A stretch of DNA of 64,000 nucleotides from an uncultured Desulfosarcina sp. (GTDB lineage Bacteria > Desulfobacterota > Desulfobacteria > Desulfobacterales > Desulfosarcinaceae). Made by a program: the position numbers and the translations under genes. This document shows positions 56,303 to 64,000 of this stretch, in pieces. Under the pieces are notes generated by a model, which worked only from the letters and a program-made list of their open reading frames with translations, had not been told where the DNA came from and did no database searches. The DNA is taken from NCBI RefSeq assembly GCF_963668215.1, contig NZ_OY764190.1:1240001-1304000 (forward strand), in the 5' to 3' direction. Each line of letters begins with the position of its first letter. Positions within the stretch are counted from its first letter, which is position 1.

Positions 56303-56827
56303 TTATGCCTCAATCCCCAACGCCTCCACAATCCGATCACATATCTCCTCAATCCCCACACGATCCGTAGCGATCACCAAATCGGCGGCGCTTTCGTAAA
56401 GGGGTGTCCTTTCCGCCAGCACCGTTTCGATTTCCTCCAGCAGTCCACGGCCGGTCAGCGTGGGGCGATTGTCCCCGGTGGAAGCATCTGCCAGCATACG
56501 CGTCCGGATACATGTCTCGCTGGCCGTGAGCCAGACTACCTTGCCGGTGGTTTTCATGGCCAGGCGGTTGCGCTCGTCGAGCACGATGCCGCCTCCGGTA
56601 GCCACCACCTGGCGGTCGCCGGCAGATACCCGGGACAACACCTCATATTCCCGCTGCCTGAAAAACGACCAGCCATAGGAAGCAACCATGTGGTCAATGC
56701 TCATACCCGCGGCGGCATCGACGATCATGCCGTCCGTATCCGTCAGGGGCCAGCCGAGACGTTCGGCCAGCGATCGGCCCACGGTGGTCTTGCCCGTGCA
56801 GCGGTATCCGATGAGATAAAGGTTCAT
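56303..56827 (-). CDS. aroK: shikimate kinase
   Basis: 174 residues. Walker A is GYRCTGKTT (third position Cys in place of the common Gly, still within the G-x4-GKT pattern), TDTDGMIV and the TGGGIVL loop follow, with RPTLTGRGLLEEI as the lid region and a C-terminal helix. ATG 56827 is preferred since the family opens NLYLIGY; an upstream ATG at 56845 overlaps aroA. Phosphorylates shikimate at the 3-OH with ATP. Confidence 0.93.
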   Translation of the reverse strand: MNLYLIGYRCTGKTTVGRSLAERLGWPLTDTDGMIVDAAAGMSIDHMVASYGWSFFRQREYEVLSRVSAGDRQVVATGGGIVLDERNRLAMKTTGKVVWLTASETCIRTRMLADASTGDNRPTLTGRGLLEEIETVLAERTPLYESAADLVIATDRVGIEEICDRIVEALGIEA

Positions 56828-56834
56828 GTTTCCG

Positions 56835-58097
56835 TCAAACAGCATAAAGCGATTCCCACACTTCCCAGAAGTTGGGGAACGATTTTTTTACACAGTCGGG
56901 TTCCAGAATTTTCACGCCGGGTGTCACCAGACCGGCCATGGCAAAACTCATTGCAATACGGTGGTCGTCGTAGGTTTGGATCTCGGCCCCGTGGGGTTTG
57001 CCGCCGGTGACCACCAGGCGGTCTTTCTCGGCCCTGGCCGCGATGCCCATTTTCTTCAATTCGGCGCAGGTGGATGCCAGCCGGTCGCTCTCCTTGGCTT
57101 TGAGATGCGAGACATTCTCGATCACGGTGGATCCTTCGGCAAAAGCGGCCACCACGGCCAGGGTGGGCACCATGTCGGGCATGTCGGCCATGTCCACGAT
57201 CACCCCCCGAAGGGTTCCACCGGTCACCGTGATGCCTTCGGCAGCGCGGGTCACCTGGCAGCCCATTTTCTCAAACACCCCGGCCAGCCCCACGTCCCCC
57301 TGGCTGGAAGCACCGGTCACCCCTTTAACCGTTACACTGCCGCCAGTGATAGCAGCCGCCCCCCAGAAGTATCCGGCTTGGGAGGCATCCGGCTCCACCG
57401 TGTATTCACCGGCCCGATAGACCTGTCGCCCCTTGATGTCGAAGCGGATGTACCCGTCCCGCTGCACCTGGATGCCGAAACGGTTCAGAATGTCTACCGT
57501 CATGTCAATGTAAGGAGAAGAGACCAAACCGTGGGAAATGGTAATCGACATCCCCTTTGGGGTGCACGGAGCCATCAGCAAAAGGGATGAAAGAAATTGG
57601 CTGCTGACACTGCAGTTGACGGTTACCGGACCGCCCGAAACTTGCCCTCCGGGAATCTCCACCGGCGGGCAGCCGTTCTCCTCCACCGCCCGGGCGGCAA
57701 CACCCAACTGGTTCAGGGCGTCCAGCAGATGGCCGATGGGACGGTGGTACATGCGCGGCGAACCGGTAAACCGGTAGGTTCCCCGGCCCAGGGCGGCCAC
57801 ACCGGTCAGCAGGCGCATGGAGGTGCCGGAATTGGCCAGGTAAATCTCCTCGTCACAGGGCTTGAAGCAGCCGCTCAAACCGCCGATATCAACCGTTTCC
57901 CCGTTGTCGGCAACCGCGGCGCCCATCTTCTCGAGGGCCGCCAGGGTCAGGAGGGTATCCTGGCTGCGCAGCGGATTTCGCACCGTGCAGGGGCCGTCCG
58001 ATAATGCGGCCGCAATCATCGTTCGATGGGTGTAACTTTTAGAGCCTGGGACGCCGACTCGACAATGTCCGAACCGGTGGGGTTTGATTTCAATCAT
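56835..58097 (-). CDS. aroA: 3-phosphoshikimate 1-carboxyvinyltransferase (EPSP synthase)
   Basis: About 420 residues. PEP and substrate residues: VPGSKSYTHRTMIAAAL, LANSGTSMRLLTGVAAL, and ESDRLASTCAELKKMG with the C-terminal DDHRIAMSFAMAGL. The SKSYTHR rather than SKSxxxR with Gly96-type GTAMRP differs: here the loop is SGTSMR, so it is not the classical GNAGTAMR; the mechanism is unchanged. Start ATG 58097 overlaps aroE by 8 bp; GTG 58106 is an alternative. It makes EPSP. Confidence 0.94.
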   Translation of the reverse strand: MIEIKPHRFGHCRVGVPGSKSYTHRTMIAAALSDGPCTVRNPLRSQDTLLTLAALEKMGAAVADNGETVDIGGLSGCFKPCDEEIYLANSGTSMRLLTGVAALGRGTYRFTGSPRMYHRPIGHLLDALNQLGVAARAVEENGCPPVEIPGGQVSGGPVTVNCSVSSQFLSSLLLMAPCTPKGMSITISHGLVSSPYIDMTVDILNRFGIQVQRDGYIRFDIKGRQVYRAGEYTVEPDASQAGYFWGAAAITGGSVTVKGVTGASSQGDVGLAGVFEKMGCQVTRAAEGITVTGGTLRGVIVDMADMPDMVPTLAVVAAFAEGSTVIENVSHLKAKESDRLASTCAELKKMGIAARAEKDRLVVTGGKPHGAEIQTYDDHRIAMSFAMAGLVTPGVKILEPDCVKKSFPNFWEVWESLYAV

Positions 58098-58935
58098 GAG
58101 AACCACGTTCCTTTTCTCCGGTTTGTTTCAACGCATCGATAACCGTTCGTTTCATCAGCTGAACGGGAGCCTTCAGTCCGGTCCAGCGCTCAAACTGCAA
58201 AGCGCCCTGGTGAACGAACATGGCGACGCCGTCCACCACTGCGCATCCGGCCTCCCGCGCCGCCTTGAGCAGTTTGGTTTCCAGGGGGTTGTAGACGATG
58301 TCCATCACCGTCATGCCGGGCCGCAGACAGGCGTATCCAACGGGCATCCGGTCAGTCTTTGGAACCATACCCACCGAGGTGGTATTAACCAGGATGTCAT
58401 AACCAACCCCGGAAAAATCGGCCAGGGGACAGAAATCGCTCTCCAGTTCCCCGGCCAGCCGCTGCCCCTTGTCCACACTGCGGTTGACGACGGTCAGCCG
58501 TCCGCCATATTCTCTGATCCCGTGGGCCAGCGCCCGGGCCGCCCCTCCGGCCCCGATCACCGCCACCCGTCGGTGTGCCACCGGGGTTTTCTCCAGCAAT
58601 GCGGCCATGGCGCCGGGGCTGTCCGAATTGAACCCGAAAAGCCGGCCGTCCTCGTTGACAATGGTGTTGACGGCGCCGATCCGCCGTGCCAGAGGATCGA
58701 TCTCGTCCAGCAAATCCATCACCGCCACCTTGTGGGGGATGGTCACACTTAAGCCGTGGATATCCAGCGCCCGGATGCCGGCGATGGCGCCGGGAAGATC
58801 CGTGACCCGGAAGGCGGTATAGGCACCGTTATAACCGGTCTGCTCAAAAGCGGCATTGTGCATTGCCGGGCTGAGGCTGTGGGCTACCGGATCGCCGATG
58901 ACCGCATACAGGCGTGTATTGGCGTCAATGGTCAA
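58090..58935 (-). CDS. aroE: shikimate dehydrogenase (probable TTG start)
   Basis: About 281 residues. Shikimate-site SLSPAMHN, catalytic Lys in SVTIPHK, NTIVNEDG, NADPH-site GAGGAARALAHGI followed by NRS, and GVAMFVHQGALQFERWTG at the end. No ATG precedes the conserved start. The frame includes TTG and GTG codons; TTG 58935 lies 6 nt after GGGAG and just past the upstream stop, giving a start TIDANTRLYAVIGDP. Reduces dehydroshikimate with NADPH. Confidence 0.93.
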   Translation of the reverse strand: MTIDANTRLYAVIGDPVAHSLSPAMHNAAFEQTGYNGAYTAFRVTDLPGAIAGIRALDIHGLSVTIPHKVAVMDLLDEIDPLARRIGAVNTIVNEDGRLFGFNSDSPGAMAALLEKTPVAHRRVAVIGAGGAARALAHGIREYGGRLTVVNRSVDKGQRLAGELESDFCPLADFSGVGYDILVNTTSVGMVPKTDRMPVGYACLRPGMTVMDIVYNPLETKLLKAAREAGCAVVDGVAMFVHQGALQFERWTGLKAPVQLMKRTVIDALKQTGEKERGSHD

Positions 58936-58936
58936 T

Positions 58937-60052
58937 TCAGACTCCCACACCAACCAGGGGATAGGACCCCAGGTTCTTCAGGTAAAGGGCGTGCGGCCGA
59001 ATCTGTTCGATAGCCTTTTTGATAACGCCGTCTTCCATATGCCCCTCCAGGTCGATAAAGAAAAAGTGGCTCCAGCTTTCGTGGCGCGTGGGCCGCGACT
59101 CGATCTTGACCAGGTTGATGCCGGCGTCGGTAATGGGCGCCAGGGCAGCGGCCAGGGCGCCGGGCACATGGGCCAGGGCGAACATCAGCGATGTCTTGTC
59201 CTTTCCCGAGGGGCGCACCGGCTCTTTGCCGATCACCAGAAAACGCGTCGGTGGACGGGAGAAATCCTCGATCTTGGAGGCCGCCGCCTCCAGGCCGAAA
59301 ATTGCGGCCGCCCCGCCGCCGGCAATGGCGGCCACCCCTTTTTGGCCGGCTGCCTGTTCAACGGCAAAGGCGCTGGAACTGCATTCTTTCAAGCGGGCCC
59401 CGGGAAGATATTGATTCAGCCAGCTGCGGCACTGGTTGAGGGCCTGGGAATGGGCGTACACGGTTTTGATGGCGCTGAGGCTGATCTCCTGCGCCAGCAG
59501 ATCGTAGGAGACCGGCTGGTAGCGCTCGGCGCAGATGCCCAGATCCGATTCGAAAAACAGATCCAGGGTGTGGCGCACGGAACCCTCCACGGAGTTCTCC
59601 ACCGGCACGACCCCGTAATCGCAGGCGCCCTTTTCCACTTCGCTGAATATCTCGCGGATGCTGGGCTGGGGCACATAGGTGACCGAGTAGCCGAAGTGGC
59701 TGGTAGCCGCCAGATGGGTGAAGGTGGCCTCGGGGCCAAGATAGGCCACCCGTTGGGAGGCCTGGATGGCACGCGCGGCGGCGATGATGTCGATAAAAAT
59801 ATGCTGCAGGACATTGGGATTCAGCGGCCCCTTGTTCAGCCCGGTCAGGCGCCTGAGAATTTCACTTTCCCGGGTGCTGTCCACCACCCGGTTGCCGCTG
59901 TCCTTTTTCAGCTGCCCGATCCGTTTGGCCAGGTTGAGCCGCCGGTTGATCAGATCCAGAATCGTGTCGTCGATGTGATCGATCTGATCGCGGATCTCGC
60001 AGATGTTGGTGGCCAGGGTGCATGCCGGTGCGGTCTCTTTGTCGTCTGTCAT
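58937..60052 (-). CDS. pheA: bifunctional chorismate mutase / prephenate dehydratase (P-protein)
   Basis: About 371 residues. N-terminal AroQ-type chorismate mutase (about 10-95: IRDQIDHIDDTILDLINRRLNLAKRIGQLK), prephenate dehydratase (about 100-285: GPEATFTHLA, GVVPVENSVEGSV, RPPTRFLVIG) and a C-terminal ACT domain (ALAHVPGALAAALAPI, ESRPTRHESWSHFFFIDLEG). First structural gene after the Phe/Tyr leader. ATG 60052 and GTG 60067 are both possible starts; neither has an ideal site. Feedback by Phe through the ACT domain is expected. Confidence 0.95.
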   Translation of the reverse strand: MTDDKETAPACTLATNICEIRDQIDHIDDTILDLINRRLNLAKRIGQLKKDSGNRVVDSTRESEILRRLTGLNKGPLNPNVLQHIFIDIIAAARAIQASQRVAYLGPEATFTHLAATSHFGYSVTYVPQPSIREIFSEVEKGACDYGVVPVENSVEGSVRHTLDLFFESDLGICAERYQPVSYDLLAQEISLSAIKTVYAHSQALNQCRSWLNQYLPGARLKECSSSAFAVEQAAGQKGVAAIAGGGAAAIFGLEAAASKIEDFSRPPTRFLVIGKEPVRPSGKDKTSLMFALAHVPGALAAALAPITDAGINLVKIESRPTRHESWSHFFFIDLEGHMEDGVIKKAIEQIRPHALYLKNLGSYPLVGVGV

Positions 60053-60103
60053 GGTCGTTGCGGTCACCTTCTGTTGCGTTCGTTTAAAAACTTTCTGCCG
60101 ATG

Positions 60104-60138
60104 AAAAAAGGGCCGGGGAGATTTTCTCCACGGCCCTT
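60104..60138 (-). terminator. second hairpin with T-tract in the pheA leader
   Basis: On the minus strand GGGCCG-T-GGAG and CTCC-C-CGGCCC form a strong stem followed by TTTTTT. It lies about 40 bp before the pheA start, downstream of the attenuator. It may reinforce termination or be part of a second switch. Confidence 0.65.
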
Positions 60139-60144
60139 GAAGCT

Positions 60145-60229
60145 AAAAAAGCCGTGGGTTTTTTGGTCTGCCCACGGCTTTGTTTGTCTGTTTGGTGTTT
60201 CGGAACAGTCAGCGCGCGCCGGGCAGACC
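60145..60229 (-). promoter_or_regulatory. transcription attenuator: alternative antiterminator/terminator stems
   Basis: Terminator: GCCGTGGG (60171-60178) pairs with CCCACGGC (60151-60158), then TTTTTT (60145-60150). Antiterminator: GGTCTGCCC (60221-60229, inside the leader-peptide gene) is exactly complementary to GGGCAGACC (60165-60173), which overlaps the terminator arm; adding GGC:GCC with a two-base bulge extends it over the rest of that arm. The stems are mutually exclusive. A ribosome held on the Phe/Tyr codons just upstream would leave GGTCTGCCC free and allow read-through. Confidence 0.85.
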
Positions 60230-60283
60230 CTCGCTAAAAAAATAATAAAAGTAAAAAAATCGCCCGGTGATAAAACGCTGCAT
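60209..60283 (-). CDS. pheL: Phe/Tyr-rich leader peptide of the aromatic operon
   Basis: A 24-codon frame, ATG 60283 to TGA 60209-60211, with AAGGAT about 10 nt upstream. Residues 9-16 read FFYFYYFF; in all 6 Phe and 3 Tyr of 24 residues. It lies between a sigma70 promoter and an attenuator that precedes pheA, so it is a regulatory leader of the PheL type. Presence of Tyr as well as Phe codons suggests response to both aminoacyl-tRNAs, in line with the operon making both amino acids. Symbol by analogy. Confidence 0.88.
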   Translation of the reverse strand: MQRFITGRFFYFYYFFSEGLPGAR

Positions 60284-60318
60284 CGTGTCCAATCCTTTTC
60301 AATTAAAAAAGTTAAAAA

Positions 60319-60347
60319 AAAATACAGGGCCGATACCGGTCTGTCAA
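60319..60347 (-). promoter_or_regulatory. sigma70 promoter of the aromatic operon
   Basis: TTGACA (60342-60347), 17-base spacer, TATTTT (60319-60324) on the minus strand. Predicted start near 60312, about 30 bp before the leader ATG. Confidence 0.8.
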
Positions 60348-60457
60348 GCTTTTTCAAAAGGCCCCGGCTCCCGGCTGCGATCAGGGAGTAATCTCGATGA
60401 CGGTTTTGCCCGGCAGCCGGTTGCCCCGGCCCGGAATCCAGCGCACCGTGCAGGTCT

Positions 60458-63400
60458 TCAGAAATCCACATCCAGATTCGTTGTTTGCCCGGCCTGTATC
60501 GTAAAAGGAAATCGTTTTTCGGGTTTCCTCTCTAATTTGTATGCTTTGACGACAACTTCATACTGGCCCGGCTGCATTCTGATCGGTTTTTCTGCGTCTC
60601 CGGTTGCAATGCGCCTGGAATCGCCGACCCGGAAAAATGAAAGACCGCCCCGAGTGGGTTGACCGCCGGAAGTGACCTTTACATTGAGAATGCCCTCCTG
60701 GTACTCGATCCGCTGTTCCAAGGTCCGGGCCTGGACGACTTCAATGTTCTTCAGGACGATTTCCTTTTCCGGAATGGCTTTGCGATAGACGACCTTCAGG
60801 TCGTAGATGCCGGCATTCAGGTTGATAATTTTGGGGTTGTTACTGGAGGTATCGCTGCTGGTCACGCGATTGTTCGTGCCGGCGTCAAAGACATAATAGC
60901 CGGCAGACCCTTTTTTGCCGTTGACCAGAACTTCGATGCTCAGCTGGCCTTCACCGAATTCCGCCTTTCTTTCTTCTGTCTGGCCGGGTTTGATTTCGAT
61001 ACCGTTGAAACGGCGCTCCGTTTCGGGCTTGGACCCTCTATAAACGACCTGAAGATCATACGTGCCGGGGTTTAATTTCACAATCTTTGGATTGTCACTG
61101 GAGGTATCGCTGCTGGTCACCCGATGGGTCGTACCGGCGTCAAAGATATAAAAACCGGTCGATTTCTTTTTGCCATTGACCAGAACTTCGATGCTCAGCT
61201 TGCCTTCACCGAACTCAACCCGCTTTTCAATCGTCTGCCCCGCCTGGATCTCGATACCACTGAAACGGCGCTCCATTTCCGGCCTGACTTTTTTATACAA
61301 GACCCGGAGATCATATACCCCGGGGCCAAGGGCGAACGTCTTTGGATTGTCGCTGGAGGTATCGCTGGTAACCAGGGGTTGATTCTCACCGGCGCGATAG
61401 ACATAAAGGCTGCCCGTCTCTTTTCGACCCTCGGCCAAAACCGCCACGCTCAAACCGCCACCGCTGAAGTCGACGCGCTTTTCCGTGGCAGCACCCGCCG
61501 CAACCGTCACACCGGAAAGTGTCGCCTTTTGGGGCGGTCGCACCTCCATATCCGTTATTGTCAGATCATAAACCCCCGGTTTCAATTTCGATCCCGTCAA
61601 AGTCGGTTCCGTAACCGAACGAACGCTTTTGACGGTCTTTTTCTCGCCTTGCGGGAAGATATCCACGCGGGCAGAGATGGGCTTTCCGCTTCTCAGGGCG
61701 GTGATTTTGAGGTAACCGAAACGCTGCGATTCTTTGACCGCCTCTTTGGCCGCCACGCGGAATTCCTGGGCGGTCTTGGCCGTGAAGTATTGTCCGCCGC
61801 CTGCTTGGGCGATGCATTCGAGCTGGGCGTTTTCCGCTTCGCCGACATCGAAACCGATCACATACATGGTGAACCGGATACCGGCCGCCTTGAGTTCCTT
61901 CACCAGCGCGCACGGGTCTTCCTCACACGTCTCCTTGCCGTCACTGACGAGAATAATGGTGGTCTCCTCTTCGATGCTTTTCAGCTTTTCGGCTGTCTTT
62001 CTTATGGAAAGGGTGATGGGCGTTTTGCCCTTGGGGCTGATGGCCCTGATTTGGGAGATCAGGCGCTTTTTGTCGATCGGCTGCAACGGCACCAGCTCTT
62101 CCACATCCTGGCAATCCCCCTTGCGGCGATGGCCATACGCCACGAGACCGGCATGGCTGTCGTCGGGCAGATCGTTGATGAGATCCGTCAGGACCGATTT
62201 GGCAATCTCAATTTTGGACTGCCCCTGGATCTGCCCCCACATGGAACCGGAGGCATCGCAGATAAACAGGATCGCTGCGGGTCCGTCGGTCGAAGATTCC
62301 GCTCCAACGACCGCGTCCCCCGTCGGTTTTTCTCCGGCTCGTGCCTCGGTCGCACCGGTTCCCTCGATCTGCTGCGAGCCCGCCTCCTTTACGGGACTCT
62401 CCTTCCATGAGGGTGGTGTAACACCCGCTTTTTCCGGATATTCCAGGCGTACGTCAATGCCGCCGGCAGCGACATCGAAACTCAGGGTCCCGATGCCCTT
62501 GTCCGCCGGATACTGCCAGGACATGCTCTGGCCGTTTTTAAGGTTCAGATCGTACGCTTCGAGCTTTTCCTTGCTCTGAAACGATCCCTTGTAAACAACC
62601 AGTGTTCCCCGGCTGTCGACACCGTCTTTTTCATCATCCCTGACAACCAGCCGAAAAGGCCTGTCCGTATATGTGTGCAGGTCCTTGCCGGACATCTTTT
62701 TGATGTGTTCCTTTTTCAGAACGAGGCCTTCTGGCGCCTCCTCCAGTTCTGTTCGAATGAGCGCCCGACCCTCCCCGACGCGGATCACGATTTCATCGGC
62801 CTGCGCGATTGTCTCCTGTATGGCAATGGCCAGCGTCTGGCCCTTACCGGAGACGTTGAAAGTACTCTTGGATGGTTCAGTGACGGGGTTGCCGTCCTTA
62901 AACGCCACGGCGGTAACGGCCGTTCGTCCTTCCAAAAGATTTTCCCCCCGGACAATAATCTTGAATCCTTTTTTCAGCGGGGCCTTTACCATCTCTCCTT
63001 TGGAAAGGGTCTTCTCGAAAGGAACATGAACGACAGGAGCTTTGGGGATGTCTGCGGCCCATGCGGGAGGGTCGATGGGCATGTGGTCCATCTTGACGTA
63101 TCCTTCCGGGGGCTGGAACAGATGCTCGTCTTGAGCACCCTCCTCGATGTGGGTCAGCTCCGTGAAATCGCCTGTTTTAATATGGTTCACGATCTTGACG
63201 GGGAAGTCGAGCTTGTCGGCAAACCAGGCGGTCAGGAAATCCTTGCCGGATAATTTCGTGAGCTTCCTGGTGCATGGGTACCCGCTGACCACCTCTTCTT
63301 TGCCGACCACCTGACTGCCATAATAAGATGCCGAAATCTGGTAGGAGACAAAAGGGTTGTTCATGGCGCTGCCGAAATCATCGTTTTTCATCTCCAGGTA

Positions 63401-63679
63401 GATCTTTTTGGGATCCACCAATACCTTCGTGAGGCCGGCCTTATCGTCCACGATCACCACTGCGTGCTTGTCCCCTTTCACAAGTTCCATGCGATAGGTT
63501 TCGCCGCGAACGTAAATTTTTCCCTTGGCGGCCCTGCCGTTTGTCACGGTCGTCATATCGGCGGAAAATTGTGCCGCACCAACGCGAGAAGGGGCCGCAA
63601 AACCGATTATCGCCAACAGGCATATACCGAAAAACAACGCTGCGGGCAGGTGTTTGGGCATGATCGTCTTTTTAACCAT
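60458..63679 (-). CDS. exported von Willebrand factor A protein with five tandem C-terminal repeats
   Basis: 1073 residues. Signal peptide (residues about 1-35), a LolA/DUF4412-like beta region (about 40-190: MELVKGDKHAVVIVDDKAG, GYPCTRKL), a middle part of unclear fold, then a VWA domain (about 468-660) whose metal-site motif DASGSMW starts at Asp 475, with AISPKGKTPITLSI and VSDGKETC following. From about residue 655 to the end there are five repeats of about 85 residues. ATG 63679 sits 6 nt after AAAGGAG. VWA domains bind proteins through Mg; the target is unknown. Monocistronic by position. Confidence 0.85.
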   Translation of the reverse strand: MVKKTIMPKHLPAALFFGICLLAIIGFAAPSRVGAAQFSADMTTVTNGRAAKGKIYVRGETYRMELVKGDKHAVVIVDDKAGLTKVLVDPKKIYLEMKNDDFGSAMNNPFVSYQISASYYGSQVVGKEEVVSGYPCTRKLTKLSGKDFLTAWFADKLDFPVKIVNHIKTGDFTELTHIEEGAQDEHLFQPPEGYVKMDHMPIDPPAWAADIPKAPVVHVPFEKTLSKGEMVKAPLKKGFKIIVRGENLLEGRTAVTAVAFKDGNPVTEPSKSTFNVSGKGQTLAIAIQETIAQADEIVIRVGEGRALIRTELEEAPEGLVLKKEHIKKMSGKDLHTYTDRPFRLVVRDDEKDGVDSRGTLVVYKGSFQSKEKLEAYDLNLKNGQSMSWQYPADKGIGTLSFDVAAGGIDVRLEYPEKAGVTPPSWKESPVKEAGSQQIEGTGATEARAGEKPTGDAVVGAESSTDGPAAILFICDASGSMWGQIQGQSKIEIAKSVLTDLINDLPDDSHAGLVAYGHRRKGDCQDVEELVPLQPIDKKRLISQIRAISPKGKTPITLSIRKTAEKLKSIEEETTIILVSDGKETCEEDPCALVKELKAAGIRFTMYVIGFDVGEAENAQLECIAQAGGGQYFTAKTAQEFRVAAKEAVKESQRFGYLKITALRSGKPISARVDIFPQGEKKTVKSVRSVTEPTLTGSKLKPGVYDLTITDMEVRPPQKATLSGVTVAAGAATEKRVDFSGGGLSVAVLAEGRKETGSLYVYRAGENQPLVTSDTSSDNPKTFALGPGVYDLRVLYKKVRPEMERRFSGIEIQAGQTIEKRVEFGEGKLSIEVLVNGKKKSTGFYIFDAGTTHRVTSSDTSSDNPKIVKLNPGTYDLQVVYRGSKPETERRFNGIEIKPGQTEERKAEFGEGQLSIEVLVNGKKGSAGYYVFDAGTNNRVTSSDTSSNNPKIINLNAGIYDLKVVYRKAIPEKEIVLKNIEVVQARTLEQRIEYQEGILNVKVTSGGQPTRGGLSFFRVGDSRRIATGDAEKPIRMQPGQYEVVVKAYKLERKPEKRFPFTIQAGQTTNLDVDF
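60461..61717 (-). repeat. five tandem ~85-residue repeats within the VWA protein gene
   Basis: Units: 61457-61717, 61202-61456, 60947-61201, 60692-60946 and 60461-60691 (last one shorter). Each follows the plan LSIEVLVNGK - F/Y-x-DAG - SDTSSDNPK - PGxYDLxVVY - GIEIxxGQTxE(K/R)R. The second to fourth are nearly alike in DNA, so recent duplication is likely; the outer two are diverged. Confidence 0.88.
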
Positions 63680-64000
63680 GATCATCTCCTTTGGTCGTCT
63701 TTGGCCGTGAACGGCCGTTAGAGAACAGCGTTCAAAAATGGTCGTGGCCCTATAGCGGATCGGGTCGTGTGTATGTCGCTGCCGCCAATCTGACGGGAAA
63801 ACCCCTTCGGAAGGCACCAGGATCGGGTTGTTTACCGTTTTGAGGCCTGCGCCTCACGCCCAGTGAAATTCAAATTCATCGTCGATCTTGCGCCGCTCAT
63901 ATTTTCCGGGAATCGGTGCTCCGCAACGGACGCTGGCCATGGTGGGACAGACGGCGACAATGATTTAACAGGTGCTCGTAAAGGATGGATCGCAACGAAT
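63680..64000. other. 321-bp terminal intergenic region
   Basis: No supported gene. A 28-codon minus-strand frame at 63854-63940 (MASVRCGAPIPG..., ending EFHWA) has no ribosome site. The promoter of the VWA gene should lie here, but no clear match was found. Confidence 0.35.

Noticed and set aside
63854..63940. 28-codon minus-strand frame near the window end
   Set aside because: Preceded by an in-frame TAA and lacking a ribosome site; too short to support.

Overview
The window looks like chromosome of a GC-rich (roughly 55-60%) anaerobic, sulfate-reducer-type Desulfobacterota bacterium, most like the Desulfosarcina/Desulfobacteraceae group. This is inferred from gene content: a Tat-exported [NiFe] hydrogenase with its Hyp maturation genes, a tungsten-type aldehyde:ferredoxin oxidoreductase with a polyferredoxin, an HdrA-MvhDGA electron-bifurcation cluster, electron-transfer flavoprotein, and many large PAS/Cys-rich sensor proteins. 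No rRNA, CRISPR array, phage or complete insertion sequence was seen.

Layout. 0-5.4 kb (minus): a truncated FlgT-like envelope gene, a polyprenyl diphosphate synthase, rimO and etfBA. 5.6-12.7 kb (minus): apbE, hypE, hypD, hypF, hypC, a hydrogenase protease and a small secreted protein. 12.8-15.2 kb (plus): aldehyde oxidoreductase plus four-cluster ferredoxin. 15.3-18 kb (minus): the periplasmic hydrogenase subunits. 18.5-26.9 kb: an acidic protein, two tRNA-Ser genes, a Tat-exported M15-like peptidase, mutL, gatAC, a SPOR protein and argS. 27-32.8 kb (plus): an uncharacterised cluster of an alpha/alpha-toroid protein, a left-handed beta-helix acyltransferase, an SNF2 helicase and a SWIM/winged-helix protein. 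32.8-36.5 kb: a lower-GC patch with VapBC and ParE/Phd toxin-antitoxin pairs, then a zinc-ribbon protein and an MFS transporter. 37-46.4 kb (plus): an OmpA lipoprotein, hdrA-mvhDGA, a TusA-like protein and a hybrid sensor kinase. 46.8-49.6 kb: a cyclic-nucleotide-binding-domain protein convergent with a large protein that carries a class III cyclase domain. 49.8-52.3 kb: pyrC, mntP and a small hypothetical gene. 52.4-60.4 kb (minus): a compact eight-gene shikimate/phenylalanine/tyrosine operon. 60.4-63.7 kb (minus): a 1073-residue secreted von Willebrand A protein with five tandem repeats.

The most striking regulatory feature is upstream of the aromatic operon. A consensus sigma70 promoter (60319-60347) leads into a 24-codon leader peptide whose residues 9-16 are all Phe or Tyr. 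This is followed by mutually exclusive antiterminator and terminator stems, the hallmark of ribosome-mediated attenuation. The whole chorismate-to-Phe/Tyr branch (CM-prephenate dehydratase, aroE, aroA, aroK, aroC, aminotransferase, tyrA and a second prephenate dehydratase) appears to sit under this control.

Other points of interest are: a conserved-looking class III cyclase core inside an otherwise unrecognised 774-residue protein; an MvhA-type hydrogenase subunit that ends exactly at the last nickel-site histidine; two ~110-117 bp inverted-repeat elements, each of which supplies the stop codon of the adjacent gene; and the SNF2-SWIM cluster.
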